Of a stretch of 64,000 nucleotides of DNA, positions 26,159 to 39,929 are shown piece by piece. The DNA lies in assembly GCF_029852145.1 (NCBI RefSeq), contig NC_079974.1:23476082-23540081 (forward strand), given 5' to 3'. This DNA is from Microplitis mediator. Its lineage: Eukaryota; Arthropoda; Insecta; Hymenoptera; Braconidae. The translations under genes were made by a program, and so were the position numbers. Position 1 is the first letter of the stretch. Every line of letters begins with the position of its first letter. The notes under the pieces were generated by a model. It was given only the letters and a program-made list of their open reading frames with translations. It was not told the origin of the DNA and ran no database searches.

Positions 26159-26514
26159 AAATTAATCACTTCCCCAGTTAATCAAATTACACATAGACAA
26201 GCGTCTGACTATAACGTTTATATTTTAATTATTTATTAGCTTAGATGGTCATCATTATTTTGGCTGATAGAAACCATTACCATCAGGTTATTAAGAATTA
26301 CGATTTTTTATAATAGTAGTAATTATTTTAGATAATAACAGTTATAATTTCTGATTATCATATATGATTGTAAAGTTTACCATACAGATGGTAGACAATA
26401 CCATTCAGATTGTTTATTTAATAATTTAAATGATATTATCAATACATATCAGTTTAAAAATTGTACTATAACTTGATGGTAACTTTTACCATAAAATTTT
26501 CTCCGTATAACTTA

Positions 26515-29500
26515 ACCATATAAATTATATATAAAATCTATACCCTGAGTAATACCATATAAATTATATATAAAATCTATACCCTGAGTAATACCATATA
26601 AATTATATATAAAATCTATACCCTGAGTAATACCATATAAATTATATATAAAATCTATACCCTGAGTAATACCATATAAATTATATATAAAATCTATACC
26701 CTGAGTAATACCATATAAATTATATATAAAATCTATACCCTGAGTAATACCATATAAATTATATATAAAATCTATACCCTGAGTAATACCATATAAATTA
26801 TATATAAAATCTATACCCTGAGTAATACCATATAAATTATATATAAAATCTATACCCTGAGTAATACCATATAAATTATATATAAAATCTATACCCTGAG
26901 TAATACCATATAAATTATATATAAAATCTATACCCTGAGTAATACCATATAAATTATATATAAAATCTATACCCTGAGTAATACCATATAAATTATATAT
27001 AAAATCTATACCCTGAGTAATACCATATAAATTATATATAAAATCTATACCCTGAGTAATACCATATAAATTATATATAAAATCTATACCCTGAGTAATA
27101 CCATATAAATTATATATAAAATCTATACCCTGAGTAATACCATATAAATTATATATAAAATCTATACCCTGAGTAATACCATATAAATTATATATAAAAT
27201 CTATACCCTGAGTAATACCATATAAATTATATATAAAATCTATACCCTGAGTAATACCATATAAATTATATATAAAATCTATACCCTGAGTAATACCATA
27301 TAAATTATATATAAAATCTATACCCTGAGTAATACCATATAAATTATATATAAAATCTATACCCTGAGTAATACCATATAAATTATATATAAAATCTATA
27401 CCCTGAGTAATACCATATAAATTATATATAAAATCTATACCCTGAGTAATACCATATAAATTATATATAAAATCTATACCCTGAGTAATACCATATAAAT
27501 TATATATAAAATCTATACCCTGAGTAATACCATATAAATTATATATAAAATCTATACCCTGAGTAATACCATATAAATTATATATAAAATCTATACCCTG
27601 AGTAATACCATATAAATTATATATAAAATCTATACCCTGAGTAATACCATATAAATTATATATAAAATCTATACCCTGAGTAATACCATATAAATTATAT
27701 ATAAAATCTATACCCTGAGTAATACCATATAAATTATATATAAAATCTATACCCTGAGTAATACCATATAAATTATATATAAAATCTATACCCTGAGTAA
27801 TACCATATAAATTATATATAAAATCTATACCCTGAGTAATACCATATAAATTATATATAAAATCTATACCCTGAGTAATACCATATAAATTATATATAAA
27901 ATCTATACCCTGAGTAATACCATATAAATTATATATAAAATCTATACCCTGAGTAATACCATATAAATTATATATAAAATCTATACCCTGAGTAATACCA
28001 TATAAATTATATATAAAATCTATACCCTGAGTAATACCATATAAATTATATATAAAATCTATACCCTGAGTAATACCATATAAATTATATATAAAATCTA
28101 TACCCTGAGTAATACCATATAAATTATATATAAAATCTATACCCTGAGTAATACCATATAAATTATATATAAAATCTATACCCTGAGTAATACCATATAA
28201 ATTATATATAAAATCTATACCCTGAGTAATACCATATAAATTATATATAAAATCTATACCCTGAGTAATACCATATAAATTATATATAAAATCTATACCC
28301 TGAGTAATACCATATAAATTATATATAAAATCTATACCCTGAGTAATACCATATAAATTATATATAAAATCTATACCCTGAGTAATACCATATAAATTAT
28401 ATATAAAATCTATACCCTGAGTAATACCATATAAATTATATATAAAATCTATACCCTGAGTAATACCATATAAATTATATATAAAATCTATACCCTGAGT
28501 AATACCATATAAATTATATATAAAATCTATACCCTGAGTAATACCATATAAATTATATATAAAATCTATACCCTGAGTAATACCATATAAATTATATATA
28601 AAATCTATACCCTGAGTAATACCATATAAATTATATATAAAATCTATACCCTGAGTAATACCATATAAATTATATATAAAATCTATACCCTGAGTAATAC
28701 CATATAAATTATATATAAAATCTATACCCTGAGTAATACCATATAAATTATATATAAAATCTATACCCTGAGTAATACCATATAAATTATATATAAAATC
28801 TATACCCTGAGTAATACCATATAAATTATATATAAAATCTATACCCTGAGTAATACCATATAAATTATATATAAAATCTATACCCTGAGTAATACCATAT
28901 AAATTATATATAAAATCTATACCCTGAGTAATACCATATAAATTATATATAAAATCTATACCCTGAGTAATACCATATAAATTATATATAAAATCTATAC
29001 CCTGAGTAATACCATATAAATTATATATAAAATCTATACCCTGAGTAATACCATATAAATTATATATAAAATCTATACCCTGAGTAATACCATATAAATT
29101 ATATATAAAATCTATACCCTGAGTAATACCATATAAATTATATATAAAATCTATACCCTGAGTAATACCATATAAATTATATATAAAATCTATACCCTGA
29201 GTAATACCATATAAATTATATATAAAATCTATACCCTGAGTAATACCATATAAATTATATATAAAATCTATACCCTGAGTAATACCATATAAATTATATA
29301 TAAAATCTATACCCTGAGTAATACCATATAAATTATATATAAAATCTATACCCTGAGTAATACCATATAAATTATATATAAAATCTATACCCTGAGTAAT
29401 ACCATATAAATTATATATAAAATCTATACCCTGAGTAATACCATATAAATTATATATAAAATCTATACCCTGAGTAATACCATATAAATTATATATAAAA

Positions 29501-32500
29501 TCTATACCCTGAGTAATACCATATAAATTATATATAAAATCTATACCCTGAGTAATACCATATAAATTATATATAAAATCTATACCCTGAGTAATACCAT
29601 ATAAATTATATATAAAATCTATACCCTGAGTAATACCATATAAATTATATATAAAATCTATACCCTGAGTAATACCATATAAATTATATATAAAATCTAT
29701 ACCCTGAGTAATACCATATAAATTATATATAAAATCTATACCCTGAGTAATACCATATAAATTATATATAAAATCTATACCCTGAGTAATACCATATAAA
29801 TTATATATAAAATCTATACCCTGAGTAATACCATATAAATTATATATAAAATCTATACCCTGAGTAATACCATATAAATTATATATAAAATCTATACCCT
29901 GAGTAATACCATATAAATTATATATAAAATCTATACCCTGAGTAATACCATATAAATTATATATAAAATCTATACCCTGAGTAATACCATATAAATTATA
30001 TATAAAATCTATACCCTGAGTAATACCATATAAATTATATATAAAATCTATACCCTGAGTAATACCATATAAATTATATATAAAATCTATACCCTGAGTA
30101 ATACCATATAAATTATATATAAAATCTATACCCTGAGTAATACCATATAAATTATATATAAAATCTATACCCTGAGTAATACCATATAAATTATATATAA
30201 AATCTATACCCTGAGTAATACCATATAAATTATATATAAAATCTATACCCTGAGTAATACCATATAAATTATATATAAAATCTATACCCTGAGTAATACC
30301 ATATAAATTATATATAAAATCTATACCCTGAGTAATACCATATAAATTATATATAAAATCTATACCCTGAGTAATACCATATAAATTATATATAAAATCT
30401 ATACCCTGAGTAATACCATATAAATTATATATAAAATCTATACCCTGAGTAATACCATATAAATTATATATAAAATCTATACCCTGAGTAATACCATATA
30501 AATTATATATAAAATCTATACCCTGAGTAATACCATATAAATTATATATAAAATCTATACCCTGAGTAATACCATATAAATTATATATAAAATCTATACC
30601 CTGAGTAATACCATATAAATTATATATAAAATCTATACCCTGAGTAATACCATATAAATTATATATAAAATCTATACCCTGAGTAATACCATATAAATTA
30701 TATATAAAATCTATACCCTGAGTAATACCATATAAATTATATATAAAATCTATACCCTGAGTAATACCATATAAATTATATATAAAATCTATACCCTGAG
30801 TAATACCATATAAATTATATATAAAATCTATACCCTGAGTAATACCATATAAATTATATATAAAATCTATACCCTGAGTAATACCATATAAATTATATAT
30901 AAAATCTATACCCTGAGTAATACCATATAAATTATATATAAAATCTATACCCTGAGTAATACCATATAAATTATATATAAAATCTATACCCTGAGTAATA
31001 CCATATAAATTATATATAAAATCTATACCCTGAGTAATACCATATAAATTATATATAAAATCTATACCCTGAGTAATACCATATAAATTATATATAAAAT
31101 CTATACCCTGAGTAATACCATATAAATTATATATAAAATCTATACCCTGAGTAATACCATATAAATTATATATAAAATCTATACCCTGAGTAATACCATA
31201 TAAATTATATATAAAATCTATACCCTGAGTAATACCATATAAATTATATATAAAATCTATACCCTGAGTAATACCATATAAATTATATATAAAATCTATA
31301 CCCTGAGTAATACCATATAAATTATATATAAAATCTATACCCTGAGTAATACCATATAAATTATATATAAAATCTATACCCTGAGTAATACCATATAAAT
31401 TATATATAAAATCTATACCCTGAGTAATACCATATAAATTATATATAAAATCTATACCCTGAGTAATACCATATAAATTATATATAAAATCTATACCCTG
31501 AGTAATACCATATAAATTATATATAAAATCTATACCCTGAGTAATACCATATAAATTATATATAAAATCTATACCCTGAGTAATACCATATAAATTATAT
31601 ATAAAATCTATACCCTGAGTAATACCATATAAATTATATATAAAATCTATACCCTGAGTAATACCATATAAATTATATATAAAATCTATACCCTGAGTAA
31701 TACCATATAAATTATATATAAAATCTATACCCTGAGTAATACCATATAAATTATATATAAAATCTATACCCTGAGTAATACCATATAAATTATATATAAA
31801 ATCTATACCCTGAGTAATACCATATAAATTATATATAAAATCTATACCCTGAGTAATACCATATAAATTATATATAAAATCTATACCCTGAGTAATACCA
31901 TATAAATTATATATAAAATCTATACCCTGAGTAATACCATATAAATTATATATAAAATCTATACCCTGAGTAATACCATATAAATTATATATAAAATCTA
32001 TACCCTGAGTAATACCATATAAATTATATATAAAATCTATACCCTGAGTAATACCATATAAATTATATATAAAATCTATACCCTGAGTAATACCATATAA
32101 ATTATATATAAAATCTATACCCTGAGTAATACCATATAAATTATATATAAAATCTATACCCTGAGTAATACCATATAAATTATATATAAAATCTATACCC
32201 TGAGTAATACCATATAAATTATATATAAAATCTATACCCTGAGTAATACCATATAAATTATATATAAAATCTATACCCTGAGTAATACCATATAAATTAT
32301 ATATAAAATCTATACCCTGAGTAATACCATATAAATTATATATAAAATCTATACCCTGAGTAATACCATATAAATTATATATAAAATCTATACCCTGAGT
32401 AATACCATATAAATTATATATAAAATCTATACCCTGAGTAATACCATATAAATTATATATAAAATCTATACCCTGAGTAATACCATATAAATTATATATA

Positions 32501-34142
32501 AAATCTATACCCTGAGTAATACCATATAAATTATATATAAAATCTATACCCTGAGTAATACCATATAAATTATATATAAAATCTATACCCTGAGTAATAC
32601 CATATAAATTATATATAAAATCTATACCCTGAGTAATACCATATAAATTATATATAAAATCTATACCCTGAGTAATACCATATAAATTATATATAAAATC
32701 TATACCCTGAGTAATACCATATAAATTATATATAAAATCTATACCCTGAGTAATACCATATAAATTATATATAAAATCTATACCCTGAGTAATACCATAT
32801 AAATTATATATAAAATCTATACCCTGAGTAATACCATATAAATTATATATAAAATCTATACCCTGAGTAATACCATATAAATTATATATAAAATCTATAC
32901 CCTGAGTAATACCATATAAATTATATATAAAATCTATACCCTGAGTAATACCATATAAATTATATATAAAATCTATACCCTGAGTAATACCATATAAATT
33001 ATATATAAAATCTATACCCTGAGTAATACCATATAAATTATATATAAAATCTATACCCTGAGTAATACCATATAAATTATATATAAAATCTATACCCTGA
33101 GTAATACCATATAAATTATATATAAAATCTATACCCTGAGTAATACCATATAAATTATATATAAAATCTATACCCTGAGTAATACCATATAAATTATATA
33201 TAAAATCTATACCCTGAGTAATACCATATAAATTATATATAAAATCTATACCCTGAGTAATACCATATAAATTATATATAAAATCTATACCCTGAGTAAT
33301 ACCATATAAATTATATATAAAATCTATACCCTGAGTAATACCATATAAATTATATATAAAATCTATACCCTGAGTAATACCATATAAATTATATATAAAA
33401 TCTATACCCTGAGTAATACCATATAAATTATATATAAAATCTATACCCTGAGTAATACCATATAAATTATATATAAAATCTATACCCTGAGTAATACCAT
33501 ATAAATTATATATAAAATCTATACCCTGAGTAATACCATATAAATTATATATAAAATCTATACCCTGAGTAATACCATATAAATTATATATAAAATCTAT
33601 ACCCTGAGTAATACCATATAAATTATATATAAAATCTATACCCTGAGTAATACCATATAAATTATATATAAAATCTATACCCTGAGTAATACCATATAAA
33701 TTATATATAAAATCTATACCCTGAGTAATACCATATAAATTATATATAAAATCTATACCCTGAGTAATACCATATAAATTATATATAAAATCTATACCCT
33801 GAGTAATACCATATAAATTATATATAAAATCTATACCCTGAGTAATACCATATAAATTATATATAAAATCTATACCCTGAGTAATACCATATAAATTATA
33901 TATAAAATCTATACCCTGAGTAATACCATATAAATTATATATAAAATCTATACCCTGAGTAATACCATATAAATTATATATAAAATCTATACCCTGAGTA
34001 ATACCATATAAATTATATATAAAATCTATACCCTGAGTAATACCATATAAATTATATATAAAATCTATACCCTGAGTAATACCATATAAATTATATATAA
34101 AATCTATACCCTGAGTAATACCATATAAATTATATATAAAAT
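26515..34142. repeat. 39-bp satellite array, about 195.6 identical copies
   Basis: The unit starts ACCATATAAATTATATATAA and ends TACCCTGAGTAAT. It is 39 bp with 8 G/C (about 79% AT). The phase is exact: unit starts at 26515 and 34081 differ by 7566 = 194 x 39, so there is no net insertion or deletion across the array. I saw no substitution at any position I compared. A partial unit (34120-34142) closes the array. One minus-strand frame has no stop and reads ITQGIDFIYNLYG repeatedly, but it contains no methionine. Such uniformity means very recent expansion, active homogenisation, or an assembly artefact. Confidence 0.97.
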
Positions 34143-34163
34143 TACCATAAAATTTTCTCCGTG

Positions 34164-34316
34164 TACATACACTCGGACATCATCGTGAAATTAGTCAGAA
34201 TAGCTTCTTAGGACCTCAACACGTCGACATCTGATGAAAATTCGATTCCCGTAAATCGGACCGAAACCAATCACTTCCCGAATTTTTGAAAATTTACAAG
34301 TTTCTTAGCGGGAAGA
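34164..34316 (-). repeat. Dispersed repeat R1, minus-strand copy, proximal part
   Basis: On the minus strand this begins at about 34316 with CTTCCCGCTAAGAAACTTGT. It continues through the ATTGGTTTCGGTCCGATTTA and CTAGGAAGCT-like segments (here CCTAAGAAGCTATTCTGACT) to GATGTCCGAGTGTATGTACA, where the satellite-bearing element interrupts it. Together with 24781-25433 it forms one original R1 copy. Confidence 0.8.
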
Positions 34317-34319
34317 TAA

Positions 34320-37150
34320 AAATAATGATTTACAAAATTAGTTGTAAATAGACTGAAAAAAAAGTAGACCTCCTTAAAAGACATTAAAGTTTTAGAATTG
34401 ATATACACGATGTTCGCAAGCATGAGGAAAGAGCTGCTTGAAAATACCGAGAATTTTCCGACGCCTCAAGACGATGGATGAGAAATACGGGTCGTTGTTG
34501 ATAGAGAGAGCTTGAGATAAACGGAAAAAAATAGTCAAGTGGGTGTTGAAAAAAAAATAAAAACCGATAGAAAGCCTTTTTCCCGAAATTTCTCGAAATA
34601 ATAAATTATGCGAAATGCAGTTTAATGTTTCGTTTCCTTTTTCGAGATAAATTTTTTATAAAACTTTTTTCGAGACCAAAATTGTCGTTGCAATATAACT
34701 ATTAGTATGTGGGAATTCTTTTAACTGCACTTACTCTGCCCACGAAACTATTTGCTAACTTTACAGCATGATCTATATTCATTTTTAAAAAGAGATGAAT
34801 AAAATATTAAACTCGGGATTTTCTGATTGCGATAAATTTGTTTTCAAAATTTCATTTGTCGAAAATTAAATTTCCGAAGTCGTTTAAAATTCGTTTTAAT
34901 ATTTGTGGAATCGATAACGCACTGATGTAAATATTGAATAAATATAAAAGGTCAATGTGCCAAAAAAATAAAAAAATTTTCAATATTGTTTTTTCACAGA
35001 TTTATTTTAACATGAAAGTTTTCAGATATTACATTTTTATTTGGGTTTAAAGGGAATTAAATCGAATTTGCTCGAAACGCATTCAGAGATTTTCGATAGT
35101 TTTCCATAACACAATTTTTTAGATTTTTTTTTTCACTGAAATCATGGAAACAGTTTCCATGAATTTTCGGAAACGAATTCCACAATAATAGAGAAATAGT
35201 AGAAATATTTTCCATAATTTATGTCAATGGTTTCAATAAATTTTGAAAAAGGTTCCCATAACTCACTGAAAATTTTCCGTTAATTTACTTACTATGGAGT
35301 TTAATTCGAAATTCGAGTAATTTATGGACCGCAATTTTTTATTCTTATTCTTCTTTATATAAAATACGAATAAATCTGCATCTGCTGTCAAGTTCGATTT
35401 AAAATTCAAAAACCGATTTATCGAAAATTCATGAAAAGTAAAAATTGACAATAATGACAATGAAGCTAAGATTTGAATTCCCCCCCAATGACATAAGTTG
35501 AAACTTTTAAAGAAGTTTGAATTTGAAAAAATGGTGAGACGTCATGTCGAGAGACCACGACACTGTCGGCCACTAGTACGAATACTCTGCGGTTTTTTAT
35601 TAGTTTTACGAAAAAGGATTGTCCGGTCACGAGGACGATCACGAGAACGAGAACAAGAGGAAACTTAGTCTTTTGGTCGTTCTGCTGCAGTAGAATGAGA
35701 AGGTGGAAAAGCTCATGCTTGTGGGGAAATGGGGGAGTTTCGAGGGCGCCCAGAAAGAAGTGGATTGTTGAGTTGAAGATAGTAAAGTTTCGGTAAAAAA
35801 ATATAAAAGTAATAATAAAAGAAAGAGATTGAGTAGATTTCGGGCAGGCCAAAGGGGCGAGAAGAGATTACCAGACACGTCTGCATTTTATTCAAACTCT
35901 CTAAGGTTAAACTTGAAATGCACGGTTTTCGGTAGCATTTCTTTTTTTTTTTTTTTTTTTACACTGACAAAAAAGCCCAAGCTGCCTAGATGAAAGAATA
36001 GAAAAAGTATTCGAAGAGTAAAAAAAAATCAGCTGAGTGAGGTTTCATCGTTTTATTTTAGTTTTTTTTAAGCTCAAGTACTCCGCTGAGACTCTGAATA
36101 TTATTTTTTACTCGTTATCTTGTTTTTGTAACATTTTTTATTTTTCTGTATTTACTGAGCTTCAGATTATTTTCATTTATTTTTTTTTTTTTGTTAAATA
36201 CTCTGAAGCTCTCGAGAAATTTTTGTTATTTAATAACCTCAGTATTACATTAATTAATAAAAATAAATTCTATGAAGTAGTTGAGGAAAATCTGGAAAAC
36301 TTGCCCGAGTTTACCCTTCGGGTTGACCCAAAACCTTCCCTTCGAGAGCTAAAGAAAATCCTATTCGCGAAAATCGAACTCCAATTTTTTTACGTCTACT
36401 ATTTCAGTGATGAAAATTTTTCAATGCTCGATACTGTTGCGAAAATAAAAATAACATGAGATATTTATTAAAGTATTTTTTACTAAAATAAACGCTGAGA
36501 AAAGTCGATTAACTATTAATACACTTAAAAAAATTGTAACTGTCTTTACGAAGGAAACTTTTAAAATCTAAACTCAGCCGGCCTCGGGTTGAGAAAAAAA
36601 GTGGAAATTTAATGTCGCCAACGATGATAAGCTTATTGAGAACAAGTTTTAAGTTAATTGTGACACTGAAATTTAAATTGAAAAAGAGTTAAATGAATCT
36701 AAAAATCAACAGTAAATAAAGGGAAGTTGAGTCGAAAAAAGTTTTAAATTTTTTTAAAAGAGTTTTATAGCATCTTATACTATTTCTAAAAGGTTAGGCA
36801 TTCGATGGATTGGAAACAATAAATGAATCGTGAAAATAATAATAACAGTAAAATTCTTTTGTAGCAAAAAAATAACTTGGATTATGTCATTATTTTTTTT
36901 TCTACAAATAAAACATTTATTGATTTTATAAAATAGTAAACTTTATAAATAGTAAAATTAGGTTTAAAAATCACCGAAATTTAGACGACGACTGGACCTA
37001 AAAACGGCCGGAAATCAGGCGGACTTAATTTATTGGCCTATTTCTTAAGAACAACAAAATTTCGGCGGATTTTCAGCCAATTTTCGGCCTTTGACAATAA
37101 AATTCTACAGTTTCAGTGTGATTTCGGCCAATTCAAAATTTAAAAATGTC
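34320..37150. other. Unassigned AT-rich sequence
   Basis: No gene is supported. The frames at 36037-36459 (140 codons, plus) and 35466-35852 (128 codons, minus) are the longest. The first is Phe/Tyr/Leu-rich, the second has no domain, and neither looks like a conserved protein. T-runs at 35942-35960 and 36180-36192 could be decayed retroposon tails. The segment at about 36960-37140 shares AATAAAATTCTAC and GTGATTTCGGC words with the element at 40669-40975, so it is probably a fragment of that family, cut by the insertion at 37151. Confidence 0.4.
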
Positions 37151-38238
37151 CACGGAAAGAAAATTATGGGAAGTTTTGCTATGCATTATGGGAATGGTTC
37201 CCATAATGGTATGGGAATATTACCAATACTACTATAGGGATGGTTCCCATATATTATGGTAACCATCCCCATAATAGTATGAGAATAGTTTCCATACCAT
37301 TATCGGAATGGTTCCCATAATATTATGGGAACCATTCCCATATCATTATGGGAATCATACCCATACTATTATGGGAATGGTTCCCATATTGGTATAGGAA
37401 CTATTCCTATAATATTATGGGAACTATTCCCATATATTATGGTAACCATCCCCATAATAGTATGAGAATAGTTTCCATACCATTATGGGAATGGTTCCCA
37501 TAATATTATGGGAACCATTCCCATATCATTATGGGAATCATTCCCATACTATTATGGGAATGGTTCCCATATTGGTATAGGAACTATTCCTATAATATTA
37601 TGGGAACTATTCCCATAATGTTATGGGAACCATCCCTATAATATCATAAAATTTTTTTTTTGTACAATAGTGTAGAAATTTCCCAAAATTTGAATTTTCT
37701 TGAATGTTTTGTGCTGACAAAAAATTCTTGTTAAAAATTTTAATGTTTTCTTGCCAAATACGATTTTTTTTTTCAATGTTTGAATTTTTGTTTTTATGTT
37801 TAATAATATTTCTGTGTATTGTAGAAGTGATTACCACACTTCTTTAAATTAATTTTTTCATGATAATATGGGAACCATTCCCATAATATTATAGGAATGG
37901 TTCCTATAATAGTGTGGGAACTATTCCCATAATATTATGGGAATGATTCCCATAATGGTATACGAACCATTCCAATTTCATAAATTATAAGAATGATTCC
38001 CATAATATTATAGAAAGTATTCCTATAAATTATAGGAATCATTCCTATAATTATAGGAACCATTCCTATAGTGTTATGGGTATCATTCCCATAATTATAG
38101 GAACTATTCCTATAATTATGGGAAACATTCCTATAATTATAGGAACCGCTCCCATAATTTATGGTCGTAATTCCTATGATGGTATAGGAAGAAATTTCAC
38201 AAAATTATGGGAACCGCTGCCATAATTTTCTTTCCGTG
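37151..38238. mobile_element. CACGGAAAG inverted-repeat element with palindrome array, copy 2 (1088 bp)
   Basis: It has the same 19-bp ends as copy 1 and a nearly identical non-palindromic core (about 37645-37866). GTC occurs on both sides (37148-37150 and 38239-38241), so this copy has a possible 3-bp duplication where copy 1 has a 2-bp match. The left palindrome array is longer than in copy 1: a 183-bp block starting CATATATTATGGTAACC occurs twice in tandem, at 37248 and 37431. The right array has lost some units. Copy-number change of palindromic units therefore explains the length difference. Confidence 0.85.
37248..37613 (+). repeat. 183-bp tandem duplication of palindromic units
   Basis: Two consecutive blocks of 183 bp, starting at 37248 and 37431, share the order of palindromic words GTAACCATCCCCATAATAGT, then GAATAGTTTCCATACCATTA, then GGAACTATTCCCATA. 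They differ at only a few positions. Confidence 0.8.
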
Positions 38239-39181
38239 GTCTGTAATTTAAAATCAGGGATGACAAACATTTGGTTAAAGCGCACGCGCCTATTCCGACC
38301 CTGTTATTTCGTAACCTGCTGCCCTATATATTTCATCACACGATCTATTTTCTTTTTTGTTCATCAATTATTCATCAAACCGGACTTTTACGTATAAATT
38401 AACGTCCAATGTAATTACGCCGTGAACAGAGACGTACAAGTAACTGAATTTCAAAATTATGCACGAATCATTCTTATTTGTTTATTTAAAATTTTTAAAC
38501 ATTAGCAATACTATTTATATTTATCAACTAAGGATCTATTTATTTGAATATTATAACGAAAAATTCATTAAAAAGATCCAAACTAAATAATGGAAGTGAA
38601 GATTGTCGGAAGCGATGAAAAGTATATCAGATTAACAGACGTTGCAATCGAGTTTTCCCAGTATAAATTTATAATGAAGTTGCGATAAAAAAAACTAAAC
38701 AAAATGAAACTAATAGATTCACTAGTTGGAGCTGAGTGATGGGTGAATAACACAAGAAACAAGCACGAGAGAATAAAAAATAAAAAAATGAAAAAATAAT
38801 CGCGCGTTTGTAACAGATTGGCAGCGAAACTGATGGGTCAGCATTTTTTTCCGGCACGGATTAAAAGATTTCGGCTATTTTCAGGAACCACTGCTTCCAA
38901 TCCTCACAGATTTCGTATATTAAGAGTCAGCATTCTTCCAATATCATATATATATTTTATTTCGTTACACACCATTTACTTGTAATTAACTTATGACATT
39001 TATATACACCATAAATTTATATATTTTTTTACTTAATTTACTGGTTAATTTAATACTTATTTTTTTTACGTCATCTCGTTAAATTTTACAGCCGGTTTTC
39101 AGTTTCGACTTTTTCATTTATTTGGCATTTTTTGATTTTCCATACGGAATTTTCGTATTTCCCGGCTTTTTACCAAATATA
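38239..39181. other. Unassigned AT-rich sequence
   Basis: Nothing recognisable between the two inverted-repeat elements. The open frame at 38669-38857 is short and lacks motifs. Confidence 0.4.
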
Positions 39182-39927
39182 GGGGAGGGTGGGGCAGAGC
39201 GGCCCTCCTGAAATTTTGACCAAAAAAAAAATTTTTTTTTTTTCGACTAATTACTATAAATCCGATATGTTTGAGCATTTTTACCCCTACGCATGACATT
39301 TGGGGCAAAATGGACAAGCCCAAAATTTTGAAAAAGTGATTTTTTCGTATTTTTATCGTCAAATTAAAAAAAAATTATTATAATTCCACATTTCTAGCCC
39401 TACGCATAACACCTGGGGCAAAATGGACCAGCCGAAACTTCCGAAAAAATTATTTTTTCATATTTTTCGGCCGTTTCTCTATGTAAGAGGCAAATTTGGT
39501 CACTAAAAATTTATAAAAATTAAATTTTTTTTTTTAGTTTATAAATTTTTGAAATAAAGTAAAATTATAGAATTGATTTTTTTTTTTATTAAATAACAAT
39601 TAGTAATTAAGGTAATCGAGAATGCACGATTTTTTAAGCTTTAAAAAATTTTTTTCGAGTAATATAAAACCAAAAATAGTTGTCAAGAGTAAGAAATACA
39701 TTCTTAATGATGAAAACAATTTAAAAAAAAAAAACGAAAAAAAAAATTTTTTTTATCACTTTTTGAAGGGGGGCCGCTCTGCCCTACAAAAAAAAAAAAT
39801 TTTTTCAGAATTTTGGCACAATGTCCATAAATTTGTTCGAAATAGGACAAAAGTAAAGTGATCATATGGTTGAAAGCCACAAAAAATAATAATTGGCTTA
39901 GGGGGGCCGCTCTGCCCCACCCTCCCT
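39182..39927. mobile_element. GGGGAGGG inverted-repeat element, copy 3 (746 bp)
   Basis: Full-length copy of the family at 2893 and 4923, flanked by TA (39180-39181 and 39928-39929). The right terminal C run is changed (CTCCCT where the other copies have CTCCCC). The interior matches the other copies closely, and the terminal motif also recurs internally at about 39769-39785. Confidence 0.85.
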
Positions 39928-39929
39928 TA

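Larger units (their letters stand above)
25434..34163. mobile_element. CA(A/C)GGAGAAAATTT inverted-repeat element inflated by a satellite array
   Basis: The left end is CAAGGAGAAAATTTAATGGT. The right end is ACCATAAAATTTTCTCCGTG, nearly its reverse complement. TA flanks both sides (25432-25433 and 34164-34165). The left 1.07 kb (25434-26507) looks like an ordinary inverted-repeat element with internal words such as GATGGTAACGGTTACTATTG, plus a GT-rich tract. A right end is already present at 26487-26507 and occurs again at 34143-34163, with the 39-bp satellite between the two. The insertion splits one R1 copy. Confidence 0.75.

Noticed and set aside
25776..26169. Overlapping 79-122-codon frames on both strands
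   Set aside because: They are all produced by the GT/GC simple repeat; open in several frames at once, with no normal amino-acid composition.
26515..34142. CRISPR array
   Set aside because: The repeats are contiguous with no unique spacers, and the surroundings are eukaryotic.
35466..35852. 128-codon minus-strand frame
   Set aside because: Overlaps two other minus frames in other registers; no domain and composition driven by T-rich DNA.
35942..35990. Retroposon tail or CACTG element end after the poly-T run
   Set aside because: The T-run and CACTGACAAAAAAG are suggestive, but there is no adjoining element sequence or second end.
36037..36459. 140-codon plus-strand frame
   Set aside because: The first half is Phe/Tyr/Ile-rich from poly-T DNA. 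The second half has a more ordinary composition but no family I recognise, so a gene is not supported.
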